Assembly: GCA_019163335.1 (NCBI GenBank)
Contig: JAFLKM010000046.1
Span: 1-53,693, forward strand
DNA: 53,693 nt
Source: Desulfobulbaceae bacterium
GTDB lineage: Bacteria > Desulfobacterota > Desulfobulbia > Desulfobulbales > Desulfocapsaceae
Direction of reading: 5' to 3'
The notes beneath the pieces are model-generated. The model had not been told where the DNA came from. It made no database searches and worked only from the letters and a program-made list of their open reading frames with translations. The position numbers and the translations under genes were made by a program. Positions 1 through 10,527 of the stretch are shown piece by piece (position 1 is the stretch's first letter; each line of letters begins with the position of its first letter).

Positions 1-77
1 TGGTGGCGATGCAGGGAATCGAACCCCGGACACTACGGATATGAGCCGTATGCTCTAACCATCTGAGCTACATCGCC
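1..77 (-). tRNA. tRNA-Met (anticodon CAU)
   Basis: The reverse complement folds as a complete cloverleaf: acceptor GGCGATG pairs with CATCGCC, the D-stem is GCTC/GAGC, the anticodon stem is TACGG/CCGTA around the loop CTCATAT, and the T-arm is CGGGG TTCGATT CCCTG. The CCA tail is encoded and touches the first base of the window. The CAU anticodon could be elongator Met or the lysidine-modified Ile2 tRNA. The acceptor and D-arm resemble elongator Met, but sequence alone does not settle it. It lies downstream of groEL, separated by a terminator and with its own promoter. Confidence 0.93.
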
Positions 78-95
78 TTTAATTTTGAGAAAAAT

Positions 96-124
96 TTAAT
101 ACCCTATCCCTGCTCTACTGTCAA
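96..124 (-). promoter_or_regulatory. sigma-70 promoter of tRNA-Met
   Basis: On the minus strand a perfect -35 TTGACA (119-124) is followed by a 17-base spacer and TATTAA (96-101). The predicted start lies about 10-15 bases before the mature tRNA 5' end at 77, which fits a short trimmed leader. Confidence 0.75.
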
Positions 125-179
125 CTGTTTTCCCTACATACTCTCTACAGCAAGGCAAAAAAAGCTTCCAAACAATATC

Positions 180-219
180 AAAAAGGAAAGGGCCTCTACT
201 TGAGACCCTTTCCTTTTTT
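180..219 (-). terminator. rho-independent terminator after groEL
   Basis: Thirteen-base complementary arms at 180-192 and 206-218 (core AAGGAAAGGG / CCCTTTCCTT) with a 13-base loop. A/T runs at both edges would give a U-tract in either direction. It lies 45 bases past the groEL stop and before the tRNA promoter. Confidence 0.8.
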
Positions 220-263
220 ACTTCGTATTTTTCTATCAGACGAACAAGACAGAAAAAAGATTA

Positions 264-1919
<1,656 letters not shown>

Positions 1920-1988
1920 TTATCTCCTTTTATCATTCGCATCTCGCATCTTACGAGACAGTAAGCTTCCACAGCTCTAACTCCATTT

Positions 1989-2276
1989 TTATTCGATAAT
2001 ACCCATGATATCATCTTCACGCATGATCAGGTAATCCACACCGTCAAGTTTAACTTCTGTGCCGCCGTATTTTGAAAAAAGAACGCGATCCCCATTCTTT
2101 ACCTGCAAGGCTATACGATCGCCCTTCTCATTCACCTTTCCAGGCCCAACGGCAATCACTTCACCCTCGGCTGGTTTTTCCTTGGCACTGTCAGGAATAA
2201 TAATTCCCCCTGCGGTCTTGGTTATTTCTTCCAGTCTTTTTACCAGAAGACGATCATTCAATGGACGAATTTTCAT
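1989..2276 (-). CDS. groES: co-chaperonin GroES
   Basis: Heptameric 10-kDa lid that closes the GroEL cage. The 95 residues match the family from [12 protein letters not shown] to the C-terminal DDIMGIIE. The segment after residue 20 ([14 protein letters not shown]) is the mobile loop that binds GroEL. The start has a strong AGGAGG about 6 bases before the ATG. It is the first gene of groESL. The 230-base upstream spacer holds the terminator of the aminotransferase gene but no HrcA-type CIRCE palindrome, and I could not pick a convincing sigma-32 promoter. Confidence 0.98.
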   Translation of the reverse strand: MKIRPLNDRLLVKRLEEITKTAGGIIIPDSAKEKPAEGEVIAVGPGKVNEKGDRIALQVKNGDRVLFSKYGGTEVKLDGVDYLIMREDDIMGIIE

Positions 2277-2399
2277 GTATTTCCTCCTACACGATTTTAA
2301 TTTATAGATTGGGCATCCGCCCCCTGCACATTAATAAAGGGAATATTGCCGAAAAAACAATACCCCCAAAACTTGGCGAAACTATAGGCCGGCTTTTCC

Positions 2400-2444
2400 A
2401 AAAATCAAGGGGCGAATGCCAAAAAAACATTCGCCCCTTGATTT
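2400..2444 (-). terminator. terminator of the aminotransferase gene
   Basis: Perfect 17-base arms (2402-2418 and 2428-2444, core AAGGGGCGAATG on the plus strand) enclose a 9-base loop. On the minus strand the hairpin ends in five T. It separates ilvE from groES. Confidence 0.85.
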
Positions 2445-2508
2445 ACACCCAGCACTCTTTTTCACGAGAACAACTATAAGCAAAGCATCCTGGGGCCTGC
2501 TTTAAACT

Positions 2509-3591
2509 TTACCCAACCCGAGTCATCCACTTGAAGGGGTCTTCCAGCTGGCCGCTCTGAATTGCCTGAAGCTCATCAAAAAGTCGCTGCGAAAGTGTGC
2601 CGGTCTGACCGCCATTAATCACATATGTTTGATTCTGATAACAAAACTCTCCCACCGGCGAGATAACCGCGGCCGTCCCCGTCCCAAAGGCCTCGGACAA
2701 CGTGCCGTTGCTGCTGGATTCGATCACCTCATCAATGGTGATGGGTTTTTCCACGACCTTCAGTCCCCATTTCCGGGCAAGCTGAATAACCGAATCCCGG
2801 GTAATCCCAGGGAGGATAGAACCGCCAAGGGGTGGAGTTACCAGTTCATCATTGATCATGAAAAAGATATTCGAGGTCCCGACCTCTTCCACATACTTGT
2901 GCTCACAGGCATCAAGCCAGAGCACCTGGGTATATCCAGCCTGATGGGCCTCCTGGGCCGCCATAATGCTGGCCGCGTAATTCCCGGATGTCTTCACATC
3001 ACCCACCCCGCCCTTCACCGCCCGCGCATACTTATCAGTGACATAAATTTTTGTGGGACCGAACCCTTCCGGATAATACGATCCAACAGGACACATAATA
3101 ATGAAAAAATAATATTGCCCGGATGGTCGCACACCAAGGGCAGGCTCCACGGCAATCATCGTAGGGCGAATGTACAGGGTGGCCCCTGGCACCGTAGGAA
3201 TCCAGTCACGATCAAGATAGACAAGGGCCTTTAAACCTTTAAAAACCTTTTCCACCGGCAAGCGGGGCATGCACAGCCGGAGGGCTGAAACATTCATTCG
3301 CTCGATGTTATCCTGAGGGCGAAAAAGATAGACCTGCTCCTTGTTCCCCTTATACGCCTTCATACCCTCAAAGATTGCCTGGCCATAATGAAAGACCATG
3401 GCCGCCGGGTCCAGCATGAATTTATGATACGGACAGATCTTGGCGTCATGCCAGCCTCGCTCTCGATCCCACTTCATCAAAAACATATGATCCGTAAAAT
3501 GCGCACCAAAACCAAGACCATCCTGAGAAGGCTTTTCCTTCAGCTGCTCCTGACTCGCCTTTTCCAGCCCTATTTCCAGATTTTCCCACAT
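2509..3591 (-). CDS. ilvE: branched-chain amino-acid aminotransferase (type II)
   Basis: PLP-dependent enzyme that interconverts Leu, Ile and Val with their 2-keto acids, the last step of branched-chain amino-acid synthesis. The 360-residue length and motifs fit the class IV type II (eukaryotic-like) subfamily rather than the roughly 300-residue enterobacterial type: FHYGQAIFEGMKAY near residue 95, the PLP-lysine region GDVKTSGNYAAS near 200, EEVGTSNIFF, and PLGGSILPGITRDSV near 258. The start has an AAAGGAGG site. It is monocistronic: a terminator follows and a 350-base spacer with no gene precedes it. The assignment is firm. Confidence 0.96.
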   Translation of the reverse strand: MWENLEIGLEKASQEQLKEKPSQDGLGFGAHFTDHMFLMKWDRERGWHDAKICPYHKFMLDPAAMVFHYGQAIFEGMKAYKGNKEQVYLFRPQDNIERMNVSALRLCMPRLPVEKVFKGLKALVYLDRDWIPTVPGATLYIRPTMIAVEPALGVRPSGQYYFFIIMCPVGSYYPEGFGPTKIYVTDKYARAVKGGVGDVKTSGNYAASIMAAQEAHQAGYTQVLWLDACEHKYVEEVGTSNIFFMINDELVTPPLGGSILPGITRDSVIQLARKWGLKVVEKPITIDEVIESSSNGTLSEAFGTGTAAVISPVGEFCYQNQTYVINGGQTGTLSQRLFDELQAIQSGQLEDPFKWMTRVG

Positions 3592-3943
3592 GGCAACTGC
3601 CTCCTTTCAAAAACCTTTACAAAACGACCCAAACCATTTCAAACCATTCCATTGCAAAAATGAAGACCCGCGATAAATCACGCCCGACCAAGACAGCTCA
3701 AGCCAGACTGTGAAAAAGTACACCCTTCTTGGCGCCAGCCTTGGGATTTTTGCCTTGGCGCAGAAAAGCCCGCTTATTTTATTTCTCTTTTCTTCACGGA
3801 AGTTAAACTATATACTAAAAAATCTTTATATTTACAAAGTGAATAGCTCGCTCTTGAAAAGAGTAACGAAATACCCATCTCCATGAGAGATTGCAACTTT
3901 ATTTCTCATTTCCCAACCACCAACCAGGCCTGTTTGATCTACC
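3592..3943. other. divergent spacer without a gene
   Basis: The 352 bases lie between the divergent aminotransferase and AI-2E genes. They are AT-rich toward the plus-strand gene and contain direct repeats of CTTGGCGC (about 3729 and 3753) and of AACCATT (about 3630-3650). Promoters for both genes must lie here, but no box pair is good enough to name. No open frame in it looks coding. Confidence 0.5.
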
Positions 3944-5071
3944 ATGAATAAGGACCAGTGCTCAAAACTTCCAGCCCCCCAGCATCATGTCAGCCTGGAA
4001 TCACGTTATTTTCTCCTGATTTTTTGTATTTCAGCGGTCTTTCTGGGGCGAATTCTCTGGCCATTCTGGTCCATACTGGTTCTTTCATTTCTCCTCGCCA
4101 GCCTGTTCAGGCCAACCTACTTATTCTTGAAGGACAAAAAGCTATCCGCATCCTTTGCCTCGATCCTTACCTGCATCCTGATTGTTATTCTTGTCTTTAT
4201 TCCCTTGCTTCTTTTCATCGGCGCCCTGTCCAACGAAGCCTTCAGCCTCTATCAATGGGGACGGGACGCCGGACTCGGGCTCAAAATTCATTCTTTTCTT
4301 CAGAATCATCCGATGGCCGCCCAGTTCCAGACCTATCTCCAGGGCCTCGGACTGGAATTTGAACCAACCCAGCTCACTGACAACCTCTCCTCTCTGGTAA
4401 AGAGCGGCGCCCTTTTTCTTTACAGTCAGGCAAGCTCTTGGGCTGCCAACATCCTCAAATTCCTTGCGCTCTTTGTCATTATGATTCTGGTGATCTTTTT
4501 TCTGCTCATTGATCAGGAAAAACTTGTCACTTTTCTTGTCCGCCTTTCACCACTTCCTAACCATGAAGACCGACTTCTTCTCGCACGATTTGAAGAAACT
4601 GCCAATGCCATTCTCAAGGGAACCATAGTCTGTGGACTAATCCAGGGTATCATTGCCGGCGTCGTCTTTGCCATGCTGGGGCTAAACGCTCCCATCCTCT
4701 GGGGCTGCGTCATGGCAGTCGTGGCCTGTCTGCCCATCGTCGGCATCGGCCTGGTGATCATCATCCCGACAGCCCTGATTCTCGCCATAAACGGCCAGCC
4801 GGGAACCGGGTTGTTTCTTTTTCTGTTCTATATGCTCCTCTCTTTTTCCATTGAATACGTTATAAAACCAAAAATGGTGGGAGACCAGGTCAAGATGCAC
4901 ACATTGCTGGTCTTTCTTTCTCTTATGGGCGGACTCGCTGTGTATGGCGTGTTGGGTATCATTTACGGGCCGCTGATTATCACCGCCTTTCTCACCCTGT
5001 CGGATCTCTATTTGGAACGATATGATTTTTCCCTGCAAAAAAAATCTGAAAAATCAGGCCAAATCCTGTAA
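3944..5071 (+). CDS. AI-2E family (PerM/TqsA-like) membrane protein
   Basis: Polytopic inner-membrane protein of the AI-2E exporter family. Members move autoinducer-2, sodium/protons or other small solutes, and the substrate cannot be told from sequence. The 375 residues hold about eight hydrophobic segments: a pair near residues 23-55, one near 70-92, one near 165-188, and a C-terminal cluster from about 225 to 350 that includes the family-typical GLIQGIIAGVVFAMLG and a late YVIKPKMVG followed by LLVFLSLMGG. A charged cytoplasmic tail closes it. It has no functional neighbours; the exonuclease gene follows 81 bases later in the same direction. Confidence 0.9.
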   Translation: MNKDQCSKLPAPQHHVSLESRYFLLIFCISAVFLGRILWPFWSILVLSFLLASLFRPTYLFLKDKKLSASFASILTCILIVILVFIPLLLFIGALSNEAFSLYQWGRDAGLGLKIHSFLQNHPMAAQFQTYLQGLGLEFEPTQLTDNLSSLVKSGALFLYSQASSWAANILKFLALFVIMILVIFFLLIDQEKLVTFLVRLSPLPNHEDRLLLARFEETANAILKGTIVCGLIQGIIAGVVFAMLGLNAPILWGCVMAVVACLPIVGIGLVIIIPTALILAINGQPGTGLFLFLFYMLLSFSIEYVIKPKMVGDQVKMHTLLVFLSLMGGLAVYGVLGIIYGPLIITAFLTLSDLYLERYDFSLQKKSEKSGQIL

Positions 5072-5152
5072 ATATTTCCCTGCCTTGATGGCCCCATCAG
5101 ATTCAAAAGCTTTATTACCCATTAAAACCAGTTTGAACAGCACAACTCATTT

Positions 5153-7195
5153 ATGACAACACCTGGAAAGCTCATCGAATACCTGGACGGTGGCAAGTTT
5201 ATCTGCGCCTTTGTCACCGAGGCTCAGGATAAACGGCTGCGGCTGTTCAATCAAACCGGCCGGGAGGTCAACCTGCCGAGCTCCCGCGTCCTCCATACCT
5301 CCAAACGTACCTCCTCCGTAACCGGTAACCGGGAAGAGCTGTTAAAACAGCTGCAGGAGACCGCAGACAGGCGCAAGGGACTGATGGAGACCATTAATCT
5401 CGAAGAGATTTGGGAGCTCACCGCCGATGAGACAACGCCAGTCTTTGATCCGCAATTTCTGGCAGAGCTGGCCTTTGGCAGCGAGGTGGACGACGACATG
5501 GTGGCCGCCTGTATCCGTCGCACCTTCTCCGACCGTTTCTACTTTAAGTTCAAGGAAGGGGAGATTTACGCTCACTCCCGGGAGCAGGTTGAACAGCTCC
5601 GGCTCCAGCAGGAAAAGGAGCAAAGCAAGCAGGCCCTGCTGGCCAGCGGGGCCGCAGCCCTCATTAGACTGATGCAGGATGAACCGATCGACGCCACACT
5701 GTGCGCCGAGCTCAAACCCGTCCTTGATCAGTGCCTGCCCGTGCTTCAGGACTTTTATCTTTTTGCAGGCGAGGCTCCGCAGGCCGCCATGGCCCGGGAG
5801 CTGCTCAAAACAGCCGGCCTGAGCGACCCTCACGCCCCCTTTCGTCTCCTGGTGAAGGCCGGGATCTGGGATCGCAACGAGAACATCCCCCTGCTGCGTC
5901 AGGAGATCTCCACCACCTTTCCCCATGCAGCCAGGCAACAGGCAGAGATGCTCCTGCAACGGGGAACCTCTGAATTATATACCGATCCTGGCCGGGTCGA
6001 CCTCACTGCCCTGGCTCCGATGACCATTGACGGCGCAACCACCCTGGATTTTGACGATGCCCTGAGTATCAGCGAAGAAGACGGCAACTATCTGGTGGGC
6101 GTCCACATCTCCGATGTAGCCCATTATGTTCAGCCGGAAGATCCGCTCTTTCAGGAGGCCCTGCAGCGCGGCACCTCCCTCTATTTCCCGGAGGGACAAA
6201 TTCCCATGCTGCCGCGCCACCTGTCCCAGGGAATCTGTAGCCTGATTCAGGACGAGGTCCGGGCCACCCTCAGCCTTATGATCCTGCTGTCACCCGAAGC
6301 CGAGGTCCTGCGGGTGCGGATTAAACCATCCATTATCAAGGTGGCCAGACGCCTCACCTATGAAGAGGCCGACCGACTGATTGCAGAAGACGCCGTCAAT
6401 GAGACCACACTCGGAGACTGGGAACTCAAGACCTTGAACATGCTGCGGATCAAGCTCCGTGCTAAGCGGGTGGCAGCAGGCGCGCTGCTCCTCCCCTTTC
6501 CTGATGTCAATATCTCAGTCAACGGCAACGGTAACAACGTCCAGGTCTCCCTGAGTGACACCGATACCCCCGCCCGTACCCTCGTCTCCGAGTTGATGAT
6601 TCTGGCCAATACCGAGGCTGCACGATTTGTTGCCGATCGCATGGCGCCGGGACTCTTCCGGGCCCAAGGGCCGCCCCGCAAACGGATCGTTCAGGGGCAG
6701 GATAACGACCTCTTCCTGAACAGCCTGCAACGCAAGCAGCTCTCCCGCGGCGAGCTGCTGACTTCTGCGAAAACCCACAGCGGCCTGGGAGTGGAGCACT
6801 ACACCACCATCACCTCGCCGATCAGAAGGCTCCTTGACCTTTTAATGCAGCACCAGCTCCACTCTCTGGTCAGACGGGAAGATCTGCGATTCAACGAAAA
6901 GAGCTGCAAGGATTTCACCGCCGTCATCACCCGCACCATAACGGCTGCCAATGCGGTCAAACAGCAGCGCCACCGCTACTGGCTGCTGAGATACCTGGAG
7001 GCAAGAAAAGGCACCCGCATCCCCGCATTGATCCTCGAATCCACCCCCAGACGAATTTTTCTCCTGCTCACCGACATCCTCATGGACATCGATCTTCCCG
7101 CTCCCAATGGGCCGGCGCCGGAACCAGGTATTACGGTTAACGTTACTGTTGCCAAAGTGGACGCCCTGGACAACAGCGTCCGGTTTGAATGGTAA
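5153..7195 (+). CDS. RNase II/R family 3'-5' exoribonuclease (RNB domain)
   Basis: Processive hydrolytic 3'-5' exoribonuclease of the cytoplasm, acting in mRNA decay. The RNB catalytic core starts near residue 285. The metal-binding signature TLDFDDALS (about 297-305) carries the aspartates that hold Mg2+, followed by GVHISDVAHYV and later FRAQGPPRKR and HYTTITSPIRR. The 680-residue length and the divergent N-terminus, which has no clear cold-shock pair, fit the RNase II-like branch common in Desulfobacterota rather than classical RNase R. The C-terminus is short and may be a reduced S1/OB fold. The ATG has no clear Shine-Dalgarno. It is convergent with umuC, 39 bases apart. Confidence 0.93.
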   Translation: MTTPGKLIEYLDGGKFICAFVTEAQDKRLRLFNQTGREVNLPSSRVLHTSKRTSSVTGNREELLKQLQETADRRKGLMETINLEEIWELTADETTPVFDPQFLAELAFGSEVDDDMVAACIRRTFSDRFYFKFKEGEIYAHSREQVEQLRLQQEKEQSKQALLASGAAALIRLMQDEPIDATLCAELKPVLDQCLPVLQDFYLFAGEAPQAAMARELLKTAGLSDPHAPFRLLVKAGIWDRNENIPLLRQEISTTFPHAARQQAEMLLQRGTSELYTDPGRVDLTALAPMTIDGATTLDFDDALSISEEDGNYLVGVHISDVAHYVQPEDPLFQEALQRGTSLYFPEGQIPMLPRHLSQGICSLIQDEVRATLSLMILLSPEAEVLRVRIKPSIIKVARRLTYEEADRLIAEDAVNETTLGDWELKTLNMLRIKLRAKRVAAGALLLPFPDVNISVNGNGNNVQVSLSDTDTPARTLVSELMILANTEAARFVADRMAPGLFRAQGPPRKRIVQGQDNDLFLNSLQRKQLSRGELLTSAKTHSGLGVEHYTTITSPIRRLLDLLMQHQLHSLVRREDLRFNEKSCKDFTAVITRTITAANAVKQQRHRYWLLRYLEARKGTRIPALILESTPRRIFLLLTDILMDIDLPAPNGPAPEPGITVNVTVAKVDALDNSVRFEW

Positions 7196-7234
7196 CTCTC
7201 TAAGAACCCCTGGCAGCATCAAGCTTCCTTCTTT

Positions 7235-8527
7235 TTATTTGTCGAAAGAGGCCTTGACCACTGGCAATTCCTGCCAATTGGTGGTGTACGCAGGTGATTT
7301 GTAAGACTGCCGCATCTCCCAGGATTTTCCGGCCCCGGTTACCCCGTAACGAATGGTGTCTGCTCCCCATCTGCTGTTAATTTGATCCAGGGCACTCATC
7401 AGCGGCTTATTCTCTGCCGTTTCCAAGAAAAACAAACTCTGCTGGCGATGCCCCTGCGGCACCAAGCCGGTCAGCAAAACTCCGGCCTTCTGATATCGAT
7501 ATCCCGACTTATAGATTCCTTGCAGACAGTGCAGGGCGGTGGCGATCAATGCCGGGGTACTGGATGTGGGATCCGCCAGGGACATGGTCTGGCCGTTGGA
7601 ATACACGTTAGATGGTTCGCCGAAACGACTGGTGGCGAGAAAAAGATGCAGGGCTCCGGCCTCAAGCTGCTGTTCACGGAGCTTGACTGCCGCCCGTGAG
7701 GCAAAGGTGATGACGGCCTCCCGGAGATCGCTGATGGCCGTGACCGGTTGCCCGAAGGATCTGGAGGTGACAATGGATTTCTTACTGGTGGGCGCTTTTT
7801 CCAGCGGGAGACAGGAGATCCCGTTCAACTCGAAGACAACCCGCGCCCCCACCACGGTCAAATATTTGCGCACCCAGTCCGCGTCAGCCTTCTTTAACGC
7901 CAGCCCGTTATAAATCCCCTGCCTGTTCAGCCTTGCCGTAAACCGGCTGCCAATCCCCCAGATATCCTGAACATCCGTCTGCTCAAGGACAGCATCTGTT
8001 TGTCCCTCGCAGGCAAGCTCAAAAACCCCCTGAGAGCCGGAACCTGCGGGAACTTCTTTCTTGGCCACCCGGGCCGCAATCTTGGCCAGGGTTTTCGTTG
8101 GTCCAATACCAATGGAGACGGGAATCCCCACCTCTTTTCTGATCCGCTCTCTGAGCTCTGCCCCATAGTCCAGGCGGTTCCAGCTATCGCCACCCGGCAA
8201 AGACAGGAAGGCCTCATCGATGGAGTAGACCTCAAGCTCCGCCTCCATCCGGTGCAAGACATCCATCACCCGGGCAGAAAGATCGCCGTACAAGGCATAG
8301 TTGGAAGAAAAAATATGGACGTTTCGCCGGAGGGCAAAGGACCTGAGCTTGAAATAGGGTTCGCCCATGGGAATCCCCATGGCCTTGGCCTCATTGGAAC
8401 GGGAGATGACACAGCCGTCGTTATTGGATAGCACCACCACCGGCTGGCCGTTCAGGGCTGGGCGAAAGAGGCGCTCACAGGAGACATAGAAGTTATTGCA
8501 GTCTACCAGGGCAAAGACTTTTTTCAC
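7235..8527 (-). CDS. umuC: Y-family DNA polymerase, UmuC-like (Pol V catalytic subunit)
   Basis: Error-prone translesion polymerase, active as a complex with processed UmuD. The N-terminal catalytic palm shows FALVDCNNFYVSCERLF with the metal aspartate, SSNYALYGDLSARVM, and the second acidic motif YSIDEAF. Helix-hairpin-helix and little-finger regions follow, with a C-terminal UmuC-type DUF4113-like tail. I chose the GTG at 8527, giving 430 residues, because GGGAGG lies just upstream and Y-family proteins begin close to FALVDC; a longer frame would need a TTG at 8566. It starts 51 bases after umuD, so the two form an operon. SOS control is expected for the family. Confidence 0.94.
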   Translation of the reverse strand: MKKVFALVDCNNFYVSCERLFRPALNGQPVVVLSNNDGCVISRSNEAKAMGIPMGEPYFKLRSFALRRNVHIFSSNYALYGDLSARVMDVLHRMEAELEVYSIDEAFLSLPGGDSWNRLDYGAELRERIRKEVGIPVSIGIGPTKTLAKIAARVAKKEVPAGSGSQGVFELACEGQTDAVLEQTDVQDIWGIGSRFTARLNRQGIYNGLALKKADADWVRKYLTVVGARVVFELNGISCLPLEKAPTSKKSIVTSRSFGQPVTAISDLREAVITFASRAAVKLREQQLEAGALHLFLATSRFGEPSNVYSNGQTMSLADPTSSTPALIATALHCLQGIYKSGYRYQKAGVLLTGLVPQGHRQQSLFFLETAENKPLMSALDQINSRWGADTIRYGVTGAGKSWEMRQSYKSPAYTTNWQELPVVKASFDK

Positions 8528-8578
8528 CGCACCCTCCCCCCCAAATGGCCCGACCGGAAATACCAACGGGAAAAGAGG

Positions 8579-9019
8579 TCAGAACTGATGAATAACACTG
8601 GTAACAACTCCCCACACCTCACAGCCGGAGTCTTCGGTGATTGCAACCGCCGGATAAGCGACATTGGCCGGCACCAGCCACCACGCGGAATCGCGTTGCA
8701 CCAGCTGCTTAATGGTCAACTCACCACGAATAATGGCAATCACCATCTTGCCGTGGGCTCCCTGCACAGACCTGTCCACCACCAGGATATCCCCATGATT
8801 AATCCCGGCTCCGGTCATGGAATCCCCTGCCACCCGCACAAAAAAAGTAGCCGCCGGGTTTTGAATCAGCAGCTCATTAAGATCAAGTTTCCGGTCAATA
8901 TGATCTTCGGCAGGGGAAGGAAACCCGGCAGAGACGCCACTGGAGAAGAGTGAACACACCACCCTGGCCTTTTGTTCCAGGCCATAGATGGCGGCAATTG
9001 TTGCATCTGATTTGATCAT
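8579..9019 (-). CDS. umuD: UmuD-like S24 family mutagenesis protein
   Basis: LexA-like self-cleaving subunit of the Pol V mutasome. RecA filaments trigger cleavage and the product UmuD' binds UmuC. From the ATG at 9019 (146 residues) the visible features are the Ala31-Gly32 cleavage bond in VSAGFPSP, the nucleophile Ser67 in GDSM, the general base Lys91 in HGKMVIA, and the dimer-forming beta core to the end. An earlier in-frame ATG at 9061 is possible, but it lies inside a 12-bp palindrome (9051-9088) that looks like a regulatory or termination element, so I prefer 9019. No canonical CTGT-N8-ACAG LexA box is present. Confidence 0.93.
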   Translation of the reverse strand: MIKSDATIAAIYGLEQKARVVCSLFSSGVSAGFPSPAEDHIDRKLDLNELLIQNPAATFFVRVAGDSMTGAGINHGDILVVDRSVQGAHGKMVIAIIRGELTIKQLVQRDSAWWLVPANVAYPAVAITEDSGCEVWGVVTSVIHQF

Positions 9020-9050
9020 ACTTTCTTTAAAAAAGGCTCCAGAATCGCAG

Positions 9051-9088
9051 CCCCCTGCCATTAAGGATCTTACGAAAATGGCAGGGGG
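9051..9088. promoter_or_regulatory. 12-bp perfect inverted repeat upstream of umuDC
   Basis: CCCCCTGCCATT at 9051-9062 is exactly complementary to AATGGCAGGGGG at 9077-9088, with a 14-base loop. It lies 40 bases after the fadL stop and 32 bases before the umuD start used here. The minus strand has no U-tract directly after it (a T7 run comes about 15 bases later), so it could be the fadL terminator or an operator for umuDC. Confidence 0.6.
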
Positions 9089-9128
9089 AAGAGTGCAAAA
9101 GTTTGCGGAAAAACAGAATCAAAAAACA

Positions 9129-10361
9129 TCAAAAGGTATAGGTCAGTCCCACGCTCAAGAGATGGGCGGAAGAGTCGGTAAAGGTACCATCCACACCCAT
9201 GCCGTTGGTCGCTGACCGGCTTTTTTTGTCATCATAGAGATATCCGGCTCCAACCTCCATCTGCTTGCTCACCTGATAGCGTACGCCCACCGAGTAGAGA
9301 TAGGCATCGGAGTCTGGGAGATCAAACAGCAGTGTGCTGTCCGGCACAGGGGTTTTATCATAGGCAAAACCCGCCATCAGGGTCCATAGATCATTGAGAA
9401 CATAGGAAAGCCCCAGACGATAGGCATCGCTGTCGTCCCAGTTTTTGGCCTTGGGAACACCAAAAGCCCTAATGAGGACCGGATTGGTCAGAACAGTATC
9501 ATACTGAAAGACGATATTTTCATAGTCCGACCAAAAGGTTCGCTCCCAGGTCAGCTCTACAGTCAACCGGTCAAGGGTATAGGCGCCGGACAGGGCCAGA
9601 ACCGCCGGGGCCGGAACAGACACACTGCCGCCGGTGTCAATGGAAGCCGCCTGCGTATTGGTGCTGAGAAGGGCATCACCATCCAGATCAATATCGACCT
9701 TGGAGCGATAGGTCACAGCCAGGTTCATATCCTTTGTTGGCCTGGCCGACAGGGCGGCATTCCATCCCAGCTCGATGGTATCCCCTTCCATATTACGAGC
9801 CGCCGTATACCCTTGAGGGGTGACAACACCATTACTGCTCACCTGGGCCGAGCTGTAAAGTAGGCGGGGGCCGGCAGCAACAGAGAAATATTCACAGAAC
9901 TTGTAGGCAACAGTGGGATTGATATCAAAGACCTTGAGGCTGTACTCTTCGGCAAAGGTCCGGGGATAGGGCTGTTCCCAGCGCTTGGCCAGGCCATAGG
10001 GTGCGGTCACCGAAAAACCAAAGCGAAAATTATTCACCTCGGGCGACACCATAAACACGGTGGGCAGCAGAAAATTTTCCTTCTTGGACTCCCCATCATA
10101 TCCGAGCCGACTATCATCATAGCTGATCGAGGGCAGATGGATATAGGTCAGATCACCCTCGACCTGCCATTTGTCCGCCGCCATCCAGGCCATATTGGCC
10201 GGATTGAAGTAACTGGCATCAGCGCCACTGGCAGAGGCAATATTTGCGCCCGCCTTGGCGGTGGAATCCACCGACTGTTCAGGAACCCGGTAACCGGCGG
10301 CCGAGGCAGACCCGGCGGCCCAGAGAACTGCCAAGGCAGCCACAGCAATTGTCTTCTTCAT
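9129..10361 (-). CDS. FadL/OmpP1 family outer-membrane transporter
   Basis: Outer-membrane beta-barrel channel for hydrophobic substrates such as long-chain fatty acids or hydrocarbons. The 410 residues begin with a Sec signal peptide (MKKTIAVAALAVLWAAGSASA), then the mature N-terminus GYRVPEQSVDSTAKAGA, the OmpP1 signature that plugs the barrel, and SYFNPANMAWM. Alternating barrel strands run to a C-terminal phenylalanine (LTYTF). The start has AAAGGAG 7 bases upstream. It follows an acyl-CoA synthetase gene on the same strand (166 bases, with a palindromic repeat between), which suggests uptake coupled to activation. The substrate is not determinable. Confidence 0.93.
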   Translation of the reverse strand: MKKTIAVAALAVLWAAGSASAAGYRVPEQSVDSTAKAGANIASASGADASYFNPANMAWMAADKWQVEGDLTYIHLPSISYDDSRLGYDGESKKENFLLPTVFMVSPEVNNFRFGFSVTAPYGLAKRWEQPYPRTFAEEYSLKVFDINPTVAYKFCEYFSVAAGPRLLYSSAQVSSNGVVTPQGYTAARNMEGDTIELGWNAALSARPTKDMNLAVTYRSKVDIDLDGDALLSTNTQAASIDTGGSVSVPAPAVLALSGAYTLDRLTVELTWERTFWSDYENIVFQYDTVLTNPVLIRAFGVPKAKNWDDSDAYRLGLSYVLNDLWTLMAGFAYDKTPVPDSTLLFDLPDSDAYLYSVGVRYQVSKQMEVGAGYLYDDKKSRSATNGMGVDGTFTDSSAHLLSVGLTYTF

Positions 10362-10382
10362 TTCTACTCCTTTAAGAAAAGT

Positions 10383-10461
10383 AGTGCCTTACAGATTATT
10401 TTCTTGTTTTTTTTTACAGGGAAATAATCTACGAAAGGCACTTATCCCGTTTATCGGGGTT
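10383..10461. repeat. dispersed palindromic repeat, copy A
   Basis: The left arm AGTGCCTTACAGATTAT starts at 10383 and is mirrored, with a small bulge, by ATAATCTACGAAAGGCACT ending at 10442. It is followed directly by a second module TTATCCCGTTTATCGGGGTT (10442-10461), itself a small palindrome. Both modules recur elsewhere in the window. It lies in the fadL leader. Confidence 0.8.
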
Positions 10462-10527
10462 CGTTCTCAGCCAGCCGGGGCATCCAGCCAGCCATTGCAA
10501 TTTCACAGATCGACAGAGCTTCTGGAG

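Noticed and set aside
2277-2508. A CIRCE/HrcA operator upstream of groESL.
   Set aside because: AGCACTC occurs once near 2453, but there is no GAGTGCTA partner at the required spacing.
8528-8566. A longer umuC starting at a TTG at 8566.
   Set aside because: The 13 added residues are not like the N-termini of Y-family polymerases, and the GTG at 8527 has a good ribosome site.
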